Shown one piece after another: positions 22,704 through 35,070 of a DNA stretch of 64,000 nt. The stretch covers positions 32,628,904-32,692,903 of the forward strand of contig NC_035444.2 in the NCBI RefSeq assembly GCF_002127325.2, given 5' to 3'. The notes beneath the pieces are model-generated. The model did no database searches. It had not been told where the DNA came from and saw nothing but the letters and a program-made list of their open reading frames with translations. Every line of letters starts with the position of its first letter. Positions within the stretch are counted from its first letter, which is position 1. The translations under genes and the position numbers were made by a program. This DNA is from Helianthus annuus. Its lineage: Eukaryota; Streptophyta; Magnoliopsida; Asterales; Asteraceae.

Positions 22704-25700
22704 TCATTTAAACAGATGCCGGTACTTGGCCTTCATGTCGCTTTCGAGTTCCCAGGTGAACTCCGCGCCTCGTTTGCCTTCCCATCGGACTTTCACGAAT
22801 GGGATGCGCGAGCGTCTGAGTTGCTTGGTTTGGCGATCCATGATTTCGACAGGCTTTTCCACGAAGTGTAGCGTTTCGTTTACTTGAAGATCGTCGAGGG
22901 GCACAATCAGATTATGATCAGCTAGGCATTTTCGGAGGTTTGACACGTGGAAAGTCGGGTGGACGTTACTAAGCTCATCCGGTAGTTCGAGTCTGTAGGC
23001 GACTTTTCCGATCCTTTCCAGAATCTTAAAAGGTCCAACATATCGAGGCGCTAGTTTCCCTTTCTTGCCGAATCTGACCACACCCTTCCAAGGTGATACC
23101 TTTAGGAGTACGTAGTCACCAACGCCAAATTCAAGGAGCTTGCGTCTTCTATCGGCGTCACTTTTCTGTCTATCCCGGGCTTTTGACAAGTTGTCTCGAA
23201 TCTGGAGGATTTTGTCAGTCGTTTCTTGTAGTAACTCGGGACCGGTTAGTTGCGAGTGACCGATCTCGTGCTACACAATAGGCGAACGACATCTTCTTCC
23301 ATATAGGGCCTCGAATGGTGCCATTTGGATGCTGGCATGATAACTGTTGTTGTACGAGAATTCGACTAGGGACAGGTATTTATTCCAATTACCACCGAAG
23401 TCTATGACACACGCATGGAGCATGTCTTCAAGAGTATGGATCGTTCTCTCAGTCTGTCCGTCGGTTTGAGGATGGAATGTGGTACTTAAGTTAAGCGACG
23501 TGCCAAGAGCTGCTTGAAACGTTTCCCACAATCGCGAGGTAAACCGAGCATCACGGTCAGAGATGATGTCGCGAGGTGTACCATGATTACAAATGATCTC
23601 GTTGGTGTAGATTCGGGCTAATCGTTCTACCTTGTAGTCTTCCCGTATTGGCAAGAAATGGGCTGATTTGGTCAGATGATCGACTATTACCCAAATATTG
23701 TCATAACCTGATGGCGTGGGCGGAAGTTTGGTTATAAAATCCATAGCTATACTCTCCCACTTCCATATAGGTATTAGCGGTTGTTCGAGTAAGCCAGAAG
23801 GTCTTTGGTGTTCAGCCTTAACTCTTGCACAAGTCAGACAACTTCCAACATAGAGAGCGATATCCCTTTTCATGCCCGACCACCAGTACTTGTAGCGAAG
23901 ATCCTGGTACATTTTATCAGCACCGGGGTGAATAGAATATCGGGATTTGTGGGCTTCATCCATCAGAATCTTTCGCAAATCGGTCCGCTTAGGGATCCAA
24001 ATTCGTTCTAGATAATAGAAGATCCCATTCGATTTGCTCACAAGCTGGGCTCCATCGTGATAGATTCTATCTTTCTTCAGAGTGCGTTCATTAAAGCAAG
24101 CATGTTGAGCTTCGCGAATAAGGGTTTCGAGGTCATGCTGGGTTTGGGTATTGCGAATGCTGAGCATATAACTCCGTCTGCTGAGCGCGTCAGTAACAAC
24201 ATTTGCTTTGCCTGGGTGATAACGAATCTCACAGTCGTAATCGTTGAGAAGTTCTACCCATCGGCGTTGACGCATATTAAGTTCCCTCTGATTGATGATG
24301 TGTTGTAAACTCCTGTGATCGGTGAAGATCGTACACTTGGTACCATACAGGTAGTGTCGCCAAATCTTTAATGCAAAGACAACTACGCCTAGCTCGAGAT
24401 CATGGGTGGTATAGTTCTTCTCGTGGATTTTGAGCTGACGAGATGCGTAAGCTATAACCTTATCCCGTTGCATGAGAACGCAACCAAGACCAAGGTTGGA
24501 AGCATCACAATAGACAATGAAGTCGTTGTTTCCGTCGGGCAGCGTGAGAACAGGAGCATTGCAAAGCATATGCTTTAGGGTTTGAAAGGCAGACTCTTGT
24601 TCGGTTCCCTAAACAAAAGGCTTGTCTTTATGGGTAAGAGCGGTAAGCGGCACAGCGATCTTAGAGAATCCTTCGATAAATCGTCGATAATAGCCCGCTA
24701 GTCCGAGGAAAGAACGAACTTCAGATGGGTTCTTAGGCGTAATCCAGCTCTTAACTGCTTCAATCTTTGCGGGATCAACATGTATACCTTGACTATTAAC
24801 GATGTGACCCAGAAACTGAACCTCCTCCAACCAAAATTCGCACTTGGAGAACTTGGCATAGAGTTGGTTCCCCTGGAGTAGCTCGAGAACCAAACGTAGA
24901 TGTTGCGCGTGTTCGTCCTTCGACTTGGAATAGATCAAGACATCGTCGATGAAACAATTACGAAACGGTCTAGAAATGGTTTACACACGCGATTCATCAG
25001 ATCCATGAAAATTGCGGGTGCGTTGGTTAAACCAAAAGGCATAACAACGAATTCATAATGGCCATAGCGAGTTCGGAAAGCGGTTTTGGGGATGTCGTCT
25101 TCCTGGATGCGCAACTAATGATAACTTGAACATAGATCGATCTTCGAGAAACACGTAGCACCTTGCAGCTAGTCAAGTAAATCATCGATTCGAGCAGAGG
25201 GTAACGGTTCTTGATAGTTAGCTTATTCAACTCCCGATAGTCGATGCACATCCTGAACGACCCATCCTTCTTTTTGACGAAAAGGACTGGCGCGCCCCAT
25301 GGAGAGGTGCTCGGGCGAATAAAGCATTTTTCAAGCAATTCCTGGAGTTGGTTCGAGAGTTCCCGCATTTTTTATGGCGCAAGTCGATAAGGGGCTTTGG
25401 CAACGGGGTTAGCTCCAGGAATGAGGTCAATACGAAAGTCGATATCACGACTTGGCGGTAGTCCAGGAAGATCATCAGGGAACACCTCAGGAAATTCACG
25501 AACCACTGGAACATCTTTAACTTCGGCTTTCTTTTTCTTTTCCTTCTCCGCTACTACAATGTTAGCCAAGAAAGCTCTGTATTCCTTGCGGAGGTACTTG
25601 CTAGCTTGGACACATGACATGAGCTTGAGACCTTTCGAAGCCGTTTCACCGTACACACATAGCAGATCACCATTCGCGAGCGAGAATCGAATCATTTTAT

Positions 25701-27339
25701 CAAAGCACACAACTTCAGCATGGTTTTTGCAAAGAAAGTCCATGCCTACTATGACGTCGAAGCTTCCGAGCTGCATCGGAATAAGGTCGATTGGGAAGAT
25801 GTGATTGTTGAGCTCGAGAGTATAATCATGGAGAACAGAATTAACGGCGACAGTTCTTCCAGTAGCGACTTCGACTTCGAATGACAAGAGGAGATAAGAG
25901 CGCTTACGACTAACGAGCTTCTCGAATTCAAACGACACAAAGCAGTTATCGGCTCTCGTATCAAACAAACACGATGCATAAATACCATTCACAAGGAACG
26001 TACCATTAACCACGTTGTTGTCAGCCTGGGCCTGACGGGCATTGATGTTGAAGGTTTTGGCACGGGCTGCTTGTTGCTGCTGCTGAGGCTGTTGCTACTG
26101 CTGCTGCTGAGGCTCTTGCTTCACAACCTGATTCGGGCACATGTTCGCAAAGTGGTTAGGGTCACCACATGCGAAGCAGACTCGAGCATTGACCGCGGGC
26201 GCTTGAGCTGCTTGTTGGCCTTGAGGGGCTGGGAGTAGAGCTTGGTGAGCAGTGGCTTGAACTGGGGCTTGACGAGGACCATAGCGACAGTTCGCAGTGA
26301 AATGACCGTAGATGTTGCAGTGAGCGCAGAAACGACAGGCGAGTCCCACCGGGTGATGATATGAGCATGTCGGGCAGAGCGGGTGGGGGGCTGTGTATGC
26401 ACGCTTTGCTGGCGGTGCATTGGTCACTGGAGACGGTCGGTGGTGCATCTGCTGCTGAGCCGGTACGGCTTGAAGAGGGGCAGCAGTGGTTGTGACAGCA
26501 CAGTTCTTGTTGCTGGAGCTGCTGTTGTTGTGCTTTTTCTTTCGGCGTGATGACTTGGAGGGCTGAGCAGAGGTGGTGTCGGCGGTAGGTGCAGTAGTAA
26601 CTTGATGCAGAGACTTGGATGGTTTATCCCAGAAACCAGACTTTACCCGCTTGTCATTGATCTCGGCGGCAAGCAAGTAAGTCTCCTCGATTGATGATGT
26701 CTTGGCGGCATGAACAAAGTCGGCAACACAGTCGGGTAGAGCTCGGATGTACTTCTTGATGGCTATGTCTGGCGTCTTGACCTGATCGGGACAGATAATG
26801 CTAAGCTGCTTGAAGCGAGCAGTTAAAGCAGCGTTGTCTCCGTCCTTCTGCTTGATGTTCCAAAACTCGTCCTCCAGCTTTTGGCGTTCATGGGGAGGGC
26901 AGAATTCGTCCATCATAATGGCCTTTAGCTCTTCCCAAGTCAGCTCATAAGCTGCATCATTTCCGCGTTTGTTTCGTTCGGCCGTCCACCAGTCTAAAGC
27001 TCGGGACTGGAAGACGCCAGTTGCATTCAGGGTACAGAGATTTTCAGGACAGCCGCTTTGGCGCAGAGTGACTTCGATCGAATCAAACCAGTGAAACATG
27101 GCGGTAGGGCCATCTTCTCCAGTAAACTCTTTTGGTCCGCATGCCTTAAACTGTTTGAAGCTGAAAGCAGTCTTGTTAGCATCTCTAGGAGCATCTGTTC
27201 TCGATTCCTCAGACCATTTGCTGACGTTTTCATACACCTCGCTTACAGCTTTAGCCACTTGCTTGGCGATGATAGCAGCGGGACGCTTATCTCTCTTTTC
27301 TTGGCGAGTAAGAGGGGTTCGGTGTCCAGATGACGACAT
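22704..27339 (-). pseudogene. Gag-Pol remnant of TE-D
   Basis: Gag starts at ATG 27339 and has 414 codons: an N-terminal retrotransposon gag domain, a Gln/Pro-rich middle and Cys-His knuckles (CFACGDPNHFANMC near 26180). TAG at 26097-26095 in a Gln tract separates it from the in-frame protease region. Pol then shows RT ([19 protein letters not shown] near 25300), RNase H (YCDASNLGLGC near 24510), integrase (HPGADK near 23920, MDFITK near 23740, QTDGQTER near 23450) and the chromodomain-like end (stop near 22704). Further lesions: TAA at 25374-25372, a frameshift near 25195, damage around 25130 and 24950, TAG at 24611-24609 and TAG at 23273-23271. It is not functional. Confidence 0.92.
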
Positions 27340-28446
27340 AGTCTACAATAGACATCGTCGTAGGTCTCGGACACAACAAATCGAATCTCACCTCACACGT
27401 CTAGACTAACTATAGCTTAAGAACACGAATAAAGCATGGATCACATAACCACATAGGCACGAAAAGCACATAATCACATAACCACAGAACCACATAAGCA
27501 CGTAGGGCACATATTCACAGAAGCACATAAGCACATACACATTTAAGCACAGATGCAGTCAGAATACATAAACCTATCCTTCCAAGCACGCGTGTCGTTC
27601 GTTCATAGCGATTGCGAATAGCATATCGAGTAGCATAGCATAATCGTATAGTATAGCATAATGTCGTCTAGATTGCAGCGACTTGTTATCGTCTTGAGAT
27701 AGAATAGCAATGCGATTCGTGTGTTGATCGAGGTGATAGCGAAAATCGAATAGTTCTCCAAAAATTTAAACACGTAAACAGATAATTATACACAAAACAC
27801 ATAAAATCGACGAATTATCAGAGTGACGCAGTTGCGATGCTCAGAATCGAAACACATAAAATCAAGAGATAGATTGTCTGCGGCTATTAGACATTGACTA
27901 CCCAAAGCGATTCGACTATTCGCAGTAGACTTGTCGTCACTTTTTGACTTTCGGGATCGTGTTTCTGCCTCGATTCTTGGGCATTCCGCACGCATTCCCT
28001 AGGTCATACTCGTGAGTTCAGGTCATTGGAGTCCGTCGAGGCTTTGGTGAGAAAATGAAAATCGGAACAAGTTGCCAAGGTTAGGGTTTCACCCCTAGCT
28101 TAGCAATTTCTTCCTTGTTTTTAGTAAAATAGAGGAGATTATTCATCAAAATATGGATTTCACTCCTGATTTGGTATAATCTCCTCGTTTGTTATTGAAA
28201 ATAATGAGCAAATCATTGATAATCTGATAAAATCAGCATTGGCCAAGTAATTCGGTCGAGAGTTTGCGGTTTTCACACCTAATCCCGACCAAATCGCTTG
28301 ACTTTAATTGAGAATTCGAGTGCAATGATACCGAAGAGTAACAGAATATAGCACATAAGCTTGGTCTGTTGGTTCCTAACTATAGTCTAGGTCTCTAAGA
28401 CAGCGACCCGGACTAGGTCGTGTCTAGCCTAATTCCCTATAGTTAT
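27340..28446 (-). other. Leader of TE-D between primer site and gag
   Basis: About 1.1 kb with no convincing ORF. At 27430-27560 it contains an imperfect repeat of CACATAA-NCACA words (about ten). TE-A and TE-F also have a short tandem repeat in their leaders, although of different sequence. No counterpart of the TE-F extra ORF is seen here. Confidence 0.6.
27430..27560. repeat. CACATAA-type repeats in the TE-D leader
   Basis: Imperfect direct repeats of about 9-18 bp (cacataaccacataggcac, cacataatcacataacc, cacataagcac) over 130 bp. Confidence 0.65.
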
Positions 28447-28459
28447 GGCTCTGATACCA
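28447..28459 (-). promoter_or_regulatory. Primer-binding site, initiator tRNA-Met type (TE-D)
   Basis: Minus strand TGGTATCAGAGCC, 3 bases inside the LTR boundary at 28463. The following leader text ATAACTATAGGGAATTAGG is shared with TE-H. Confidence 0.9.
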
Positions 28460-28462
28460 TTC

Positions 28463-29438
28463 TGTCACACCCCAACCGATGGCGGAATCATCGGGGCATG
28501 GCACTGAGCGAAACAGATTGTCTAGAAGTTTCCACAACAACTATTAATACTATTCAGTTAAATGATACGTCCCATACCGTATCCCAAATAATAAAATAAA
28601 TTATTGCAGATAACAATCAGTCAAGTATACTCTTCCGACAACTCAGATTTACATAAAATAAAATATTGTTTCTACTTCTAAAGACCCCTAGTTTGACTGC
28701 TACAGACAACTATTTGTTGGGGGCTCTAGACGCTTTATTCTAGCCTCGCTTCCCTAGAAAGAATGCATCTTAAACACCTGTCACATACGTTAAAATAAAG
28801 TCAATACATATAATGTAAAGGTGAGCATACAAGTTTGATAATAGCATATAGAGTTCGAAATAGTTTACGCATAACCAGCAAGTACACAGAGGAAAACGAA
28901 GCATGTTAATTCTCGACATGGATCTATCGATACCAATGACTGCGGGTTGACTGTCCGAGACAGTTCGCAATACATGATTACCACCATAATCCATACAAGT
29001 AATTGTCCTTAACAACCCCCGTGTGAACGGGTGCTGAGTCCAAACTATAGTACTACGTCGTTAAGGCAGGTAGACAGCATTCCACGTGTAAACATAACAA
29101 CAAGCATTCATTTAGTCACGTAATACATGCAGGACGGTTAGCGTTTAAATAGTTGAGTAGTGTGTTCGATTGTGATTTAGATAAGTAACGTACATAACAC
29201 CCAAAAGTGCTAAAGCAAAAAGGGTTCGAGTATACTCACAGCGATTGATGGATTGAAGGGAGCGCTTGAGAGTCGGGTTAGCCTGAATAGTTCGATAGCG
29301 TAACGATGAGTAATGCATGAAATGGAAACAAGTGTTGATGGGTCGAACAGCCTGGTCGATCGAACGGTAAGTTCGATCGGACGGCTTGTTCGTTCGGCTG
29401 GACAATCCATTCGGACAGCCTGTTCGGTCGACCGGTAG
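28463..29438 (-). repeat. 5' LTR of TE-D, part up to the TE-E insertion
   Basis: 976 bp homologous to 19805-20773 of the 3' LTR. It is cut at 'ccggtag' (29438), after which TE-E begins with TGTAACACCCC. The last bases before the break, GGTAG, are the expected target-site duplication of TE-E. Confidence 0.9.
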
Positions 29439-29640
29439 TGTAACACCCCAAAATATGCAATTTATTTATGTTATTTGAAATGTCTAGACAAGTTATATTT
29501 AACCTAGTTAAGTAGTTATACTAGTAACTTGATAGGAAGAAAAGTTGAATGATAAATAAACAAACTAAGAAAGTGAAGGGACTAAACTTGTTAAAAAGAA
29601 TAAAAGTTTTAATTAAACAAATAAAGGAAAAAGGGGAAAC
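29439..29640 (+). repeat. Truncated 5' LTR of TE-E
   Basis: Starts TGTAACACCCC like other gypsy LTRs here and contains LTR-style text (gaagggactaaacttg near 29575), but merges into gag without a TG..CA end or primer site. An internal deletion joining LTR to gag is the simplest reading. Confidence 0.5.
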
Positions 29641-31657
29641 AATGATGGCGGGTAAGATGGAAGAGTTGAAGGGAATGATTAGCGAAGTGCAAGGAAAGAA
29701 AGGAACTCGCAAATGCACATACAAAGAATTTATGGCGTGCAACCCGTTACCGTTCAAAGGAGAAATTGATCCTATAGCATGCCAAAGGTGGATTGCAAGT
29801 ACTGAAGCGGTGTTCATAAGGAGTCATTGTGAGAAGGAGGATCAAGTGATGTTCGCCACCGGTTTGCTACAACTCCGAGCTAAAGATTGGTGGGATGTCT
29901 ATAGTAAGGAGATTGGGGAAGAAAAAGTTCAAGTCTTGACATGGCAAGAGTTCAAGGAACCTTTTCTAAAGTACCACAGTCCGCAATCTGCCATTGACAA
30001 GATCCAAGAAGATTTCTTACATCTTCGTCAGAAAGATGAAACCATTGATGAAATCACCAACGTGTTCCTTGACAAGCTGAAGTTCTGTAAAGATATAGCA
30101 GGAACGGAAAGAATGAAGATAAACCGTTATTACGGTATGTTGAAGGCTGAATATCGGGAGTTCATAATTCCCGCTAAATGTGAAACTTTGAATGAGCTCA
30201 TTGACTTGGCCCGAGATAGGGAAATTGAAATAAGAAGACAAGCAGAAAGAGGCGAAAAGAGAGTATCTGAAAATGTTTCCAGCTCGAGCCCTTCAAAGAA
30301 ACCAAAATTTCAAGATCAAAGCAAGAAGGATAAGGCGAAGGGTAGTGTTCCGAAATGCAAAACGTGTGGAAAGTTACACACGGGGGAGTGTTTGAAAGGG
30401 AAGAAGGGCTGTTACAATTGTGGTCAAGAGGGACACCCATACTATAGGTGTCCTAATCCTTCAAGAACGTGTTACAACTGTTTCCAACCGGGTCATATTA
30501 AGGCTGAGTGTCCCAAGCTTCAACAGAAAACCGATAAGGAAGCAAGAAAGGAGGAAGCCCCAAGAGCTAAGGGGAGGATGTTTCAGATCACAACCGAGGA
30601 AGCGAAGGACCACCCGAATGTTGTATCAGGTATATTCTCATTGAACTCGATGCCTACGTACGTGTTATTTGATACCGGTGCCAGTAGATCGTTTGTATCA
30701 AGTGAATTAGTGTCACACCCCTCCTTTAAAATCGAAAGCATGTACCATTAGAAGTAGAAATAGCCGATAGTAAGAGTTATTTGTTGCACGAAGTTTGTAG
30801 AGATTGTGAAATAATCATTGAAGACGAGAAGTTTGCCATTGACCTTATTCCCATGATTTTGGGGGAATTTAAGGTTATAGTTGGCATGGATTGGCTAGCT
30901 AAACATCAGGCCGAAATTCAATGTGAGAAGAAGATAATTCATGTGTTAACATCGGAAGGAAAACGAGTAAGCATACAAGGGGAAAGGAATATCAACTCGA
31001 AGCTTTGTTCTATAGTCCAAGCATACAAGTACGTACGAAATGGAAACAAGGCATTTCTAACTTACGTGGTGGATACTAAGCAGAATACCCCTAAGATAGA
31101 AGAGGTTGAAGTCGTGAACGAGTTTCTTGATGTTTTTCCGGAAGATTTACCGGGGCTTCCACCAGAACGCGAAGTGGATTTCAAGATTGAATTGTACCCT
31201 GATGCCAAACCCGTAGCCAAGGCCCCTTATAGGTTGGCCCCAACTGAAATGCGGGAGTTAATGGTACAAATACAAGAATTGCTCGACAAGGGTTTTATAC
31301 GCCCGAGTGTGTCGCCATGGGGAGCGCCTGTGCTTTTTGTCAAAAAGAAAGATGGTTCGATGCGCATGTGCATCGATTACCGAGAGTTGAATAAACTGAC
31401 AGTGAAAAACCGATACCCATTGCCCCGAATCGATGATCTCTTCGATCAGTTACAAGGGGCAAGATGGTTTTCAAAAATAGATTTGCGGTCCGGGTACCAT
31501 CAGTTAAGAGTGCGAGATGAGGATGTGGCGAAAACGGCTTTTAGAACGCGATACGGGCATTATGAGTTCTTAGTAATGTCCTTTGGATTAACGAACGCGC
31601 CTGCCGCATTCATGGATCTTATGAATCGAGTTTGTCGGCCCATGTTAGACAAATTCG
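29549..31657 (+). pseudogene. Gag, protease and N-terminal RT of TE-E
   Basis: From ATG 29549 the frame encodes a gag-like domain (CTYKEFMACNPLPFKG near 29715), two CX2CX4HX4C knuckles (CYNCGQEGHPYYRC and CYNCFQPGHIKAEC, about 30410-30510) and the protease motif DTGASRSF near 30670. The frame then shifts near 30735 and a second open frame continues through the rest of the protease ([10 protein letters not shown] near 30880) into RT ([19 protein letters not shown] near 31300) up to the TE-F insertion, three residues before the catalytic FIDD. Dead because of the frameshift and the insertion. Confidence 0.9.
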
Positions 31658-31662
31658 TTATA
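31658..31662. repeat. Target-site duplication of TE-F, left copy
   Basis: TTATA, matched by TTATA at 45519-45523. The TE-E coding frame is continuous across one copy. Confidence 0.95.
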
Positions 31663-34600
31663 TGTCACACCCCGATTTCCACGTGTCACCGGTGGGCCCG
31701 GTGGGGGAGTATCGTGACGTGGTTGGCAACGTAATAGTCAAACAACACAATATAATAATGCACAACGGAAGCAAATTTAAAATAAGATACAACCGAATTT
31801 ATTTATTGTAATCAAAGTCACAATATCCGGTGTTTATCCACAGTAGGATCGAAACAAAATAACATTTATAGTTCAACAGACTTCTGGCATCCTAAGCTTG
31901 CGAGACTTTTTATTGATGCTTAAGAGACAATCCAGCCAATTTCGCTTAGTACCTGCATTCAGTCTTTTTGGGAAAATACGTCAGTTTACACTGGTAAATA
32001 CAATCAACCGACTCATTTTGGAAAATGATTAAAAATTGGTTTGGATGCACAAGGCATAAACATTTATTTAACTTGGGAGAATTATTTAATATTATAATCT
32101 TGTGAACGAATTACATGTTACTTATGCGTTCAGTAGCCCGGATCTTGTCCGGGTTAAAGATCAATAGACACACCACTTTAAGTGAGTTATACACGGGAGT
32201 ACGCCTACACCCCGTGCTCAGGTCGTGGCCATCTCGTAAGATGATGCCAGGGATATCCGGGACATGGTCATTAACCCCCCAAAGGCTGTAAAGTAAACAA
32301 GACTGTTTAAACGAGCCGATCAAATTATTCAACTACCCACTAAGCGTGGAGATTTGATGCTCGATCAAGCGGTACGCTATGTACCGTAACCCAAGCCCGT
32401 ATAGGGAAAATAAGTTAAGAGTATTTACCTGATGCAAGTATTAATCACAATAAGCAAAATGCACGTAGCTTTTACTGGTTCTCCTAATCTGGAACGAAGG
32501 TTTAATATAACCTTATTAGAATACTAACGGGTCTTTATTTAGGCTTAAGCTTAGACCGGTCAGTTTTAACGATACGGTTCGTACGCACGATTAAGCGAAG
32601 ACCGGATAGAATATGATTTAGACCCGACAAGTTTGATGACTTTTTTAATATGGGTTTACTATTCACATTCTGGGTTTTGAGATAAAAATGATATCGTTTG
32701 ACCCGTTTCGGCTAGTTTATGCAAACTAGTTACATAAACCGAACCGAACGCGTATAATGCATAACGGGTAACCGAAAGGGTCGCGAACAGGTTTCCTAAG
32801 TTAATACGCTTTAATTATGTTGTGATATCATTATGATATCTTCCATAATGCCCATAACGAGTTTAATCCCTAAATATGCCCCGTAGGGGTATTTCGGTCA
32901 TTTTAAGGGTTATAAAAGAGATTTATAATACTTCTGAGATACGGGTCTGATTTAATCAGCAAAATTATTAATTTTAACAGACCACAACAGTTGGTGAAGA
33001 GTCTCATTACCCAAAATGGCTTTAAACCCAAATTATGCGTTTAATACGCGTATGAAGCCGTTTTAAGCGACGTACGGTTTAAAATACCATTCTGAGTTTT
33101 CTGATCAGCATAACAGGCTCAAAACACTCTATTTATTATTTTAAATCAGTGGCAATTGGATTGGTATCAAACGGACTCGTAAAACTCGTTTTATGGCCTA
33201 AAAGGTCATATTCGGTATTAACCGAATTAATGCGATAAGCCTAGCTTAAGATCAGTTTAAAAATAATTAAAAATCTTCAAAAATCCCAAAATATTATTTA
33301 ACATCAGTGGGTAAAAGTTTTGGTACCGAAAATCGGGTTTAGATAGGCTATGCGCTAATCGCGCCGTTTAATTAATAAAAAGCTTATTATTTACGCTAAT
33401 GCGCGTATCTCTTAATCTAGACTTCCGATTGACGTGAAAATTTACGTACATGTTTAATGATCAGTAACTAAGATTATTGTACTTCTACATTTTCAAAATT
33501 CTCGTTGTATGGTCATAAGGGCATTATGGTTCAATTTAAGCGATTAACGGGAACGTGTGCATGCCTCGGATAATCAACGAAACAAGTACAGAGACTTATC
33601 CTATCATGCAACCCTACCCTAATGAAGCACTAAGGCATCTTCGAATCAAACTAAAACGGGTCAGAACCGAAGTCAAAGCAAAAGTCAAGGTTTTGCGCCT
33701 TTCGGTTCCGAACCGGGTTTAAACAGAAATTTGTCGAGTCGGGCAAGCGTAGACAAGTTTTTATACTTATTACCATGTTATATTAAGGTTAAAACAGGTT
33801 ACACACCTCTCGGATCATTAATCGTGCATTAAATCGTATTTTGTAATTCTGTTGACTTTTTCGGTCAACGTTTGACCCGACAAACGACCTAGTTAGGTCT
33901 GGAGTTGGTACTTGCCCTTATAAGGGTTTAATACCCATATAATTACCTATCTAACGCTACGTTTAATTTGACATACGACTGAGCTATCGACACTTAATCA
34001 CGAAGTCAACCGTTAAGCACGATATATTGACTTTTAAGCTATTTATACAGCTAGAATTAATTTAGAAGGGTTAGGCAACTTATTAGATGATTAATGGTTG
34101 ATTAGGAAGGCCCTTGATCTGCTTGTAAGCTCCTCCAATGCTCAGATTGCTTGTAAATGGTGTGAGGAAAGGTTGTGACTTGAAGGTCCTTTATATAGTG
34201 GACTAAGACACCATAGATGATTGACAAACAAGTCTAGGACTCACCACAACATTCCCACAGGTGTCCTACAAGTTTAGGGGTTGTTTTTAGGGGTCAAGGG
34301 ATGAGGAAACTTGGTTAAAGGTCGAGCATACAGGCTATGGCAGGCAAAAGATCAAAGAAAATCAGTTTCTGTCCAGACATGGCAGTGGTGTAGCGCTACT
34401 GCATGAGTAGTTAGTGCTCGCGCTACGCGAGCCCCTAGGGTCATCCAACAAAACTTTTATTTAATTGCAGTTTTGGTCCCTGGCCCTTCTAAAGGTCGTT
34501 TTCATGTCTTGTTTTGCACATTGAGCCCTTGAAATTAACATGTAAGGGCTTTAAGACATTTTCCCACTTTGTTAAGTCCCCGGTTAACTTTTATTGTTAC

Positions 34601-35035
34601 CCGAAAAGGCCTAATTTTCAATGTTGACACTTTAACCCCTCGCACACGAATCAGATCACAACTTTCTCATACGTTACCGAAACTTTACGAAATTTAAACC
34701 GTGTATTCTAGTGAGCATAATTAACCGTTACAAGGCTTCGGGTTTGTCAAAAGGTCACTCAGAGGTATAATTTAAACATGTTGACACATTTAGCCCCTGT
34801 AATTTGAACTCTCTCACTTTTAGCTTCGTATGATCCATGATTTATTCGTTTGGAGGTATGAGCATCGTGTAGGGTTAATGTACATTATGTTTATTCACAG
34901 TTGACACTTAGAATACGTATATTCACATACTTTGCATGTTTGTCAACTTTAGTCCTTCTATAATATTTCTTCCACACGTTTAAACATTTGACACGTGTGC
35001 ACACATTATAGGACGTGAATTTCCGAGGTGTTACA
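31663..35035 (-). repeat. 3' LTR of TE-F (3373 bp)
   Basis: Element sense begins TGTAACACCTCGGAAATTC (35035) and ends CGGGGTGTGACA (31663). Differences from the 5' LTR seen by eye: near 31766, two near 31779, and single changes corresponding to 43969, 44013, 44119 and 44566 of the right copy. U3 holds a 10-bp palindrome GTAGCGCTAC (34390-34399), a perfect 7-bp hairpin (34416-34432) and a TATA box at 34197-34188. Confidence 0.95.
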
Positions 35036-35048
35036 TCCTCACCCCCTT
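35036..35048 (-). promoter_or_regulatory. Polypurine tract of TE-F
   Basis: AAGGGGGTGAGGA directly before the 3' LTR start in element sense; identical to that of TE-B. Confidence 0.93.
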
Positions 35049-35070
35049 AAAATAAATCTCGACCCGAGAT

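Larger units (their letters stand above)
19805..29438 (-). mobile_element. TE-D: decayed Ty3/gypsy element, 5' LTR split by TE-E
   Basis: Minus-strand element: 5' LTR (from 28463 rightward, interrupted at 29438 by TE-E), primer site 28459-28447, leader 28446-27340, gag-pol remnant 27339-22704, polypurine tract 22626-22613 and a complete 3' LTR 22612-19805. The remaining part of the 5' LTR must lie beyond TE-E outside the window, so the target duplication cannot be checked. The C-terminal Pol region resembles the chromodomain-like end of TE-F, suggesting the same chromovirus clade. Confidence 0.93.
29439..31662 (+). mobile_element. TE-E: Ty3/gypsy element, left segment
   Basis: Plus-strand element in the TE-D LTR. 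It begins with an LTR-like TGTAACACCCC, but the gag ORF is reached within about 110-200 bp with no primer-binding site, so most of the 5' LTR and the leader are missing. The coding region runs to 31662, where TE-F is inserted, and resumes at 45524 after the TTATA target duplication. Confidence 0.88.
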
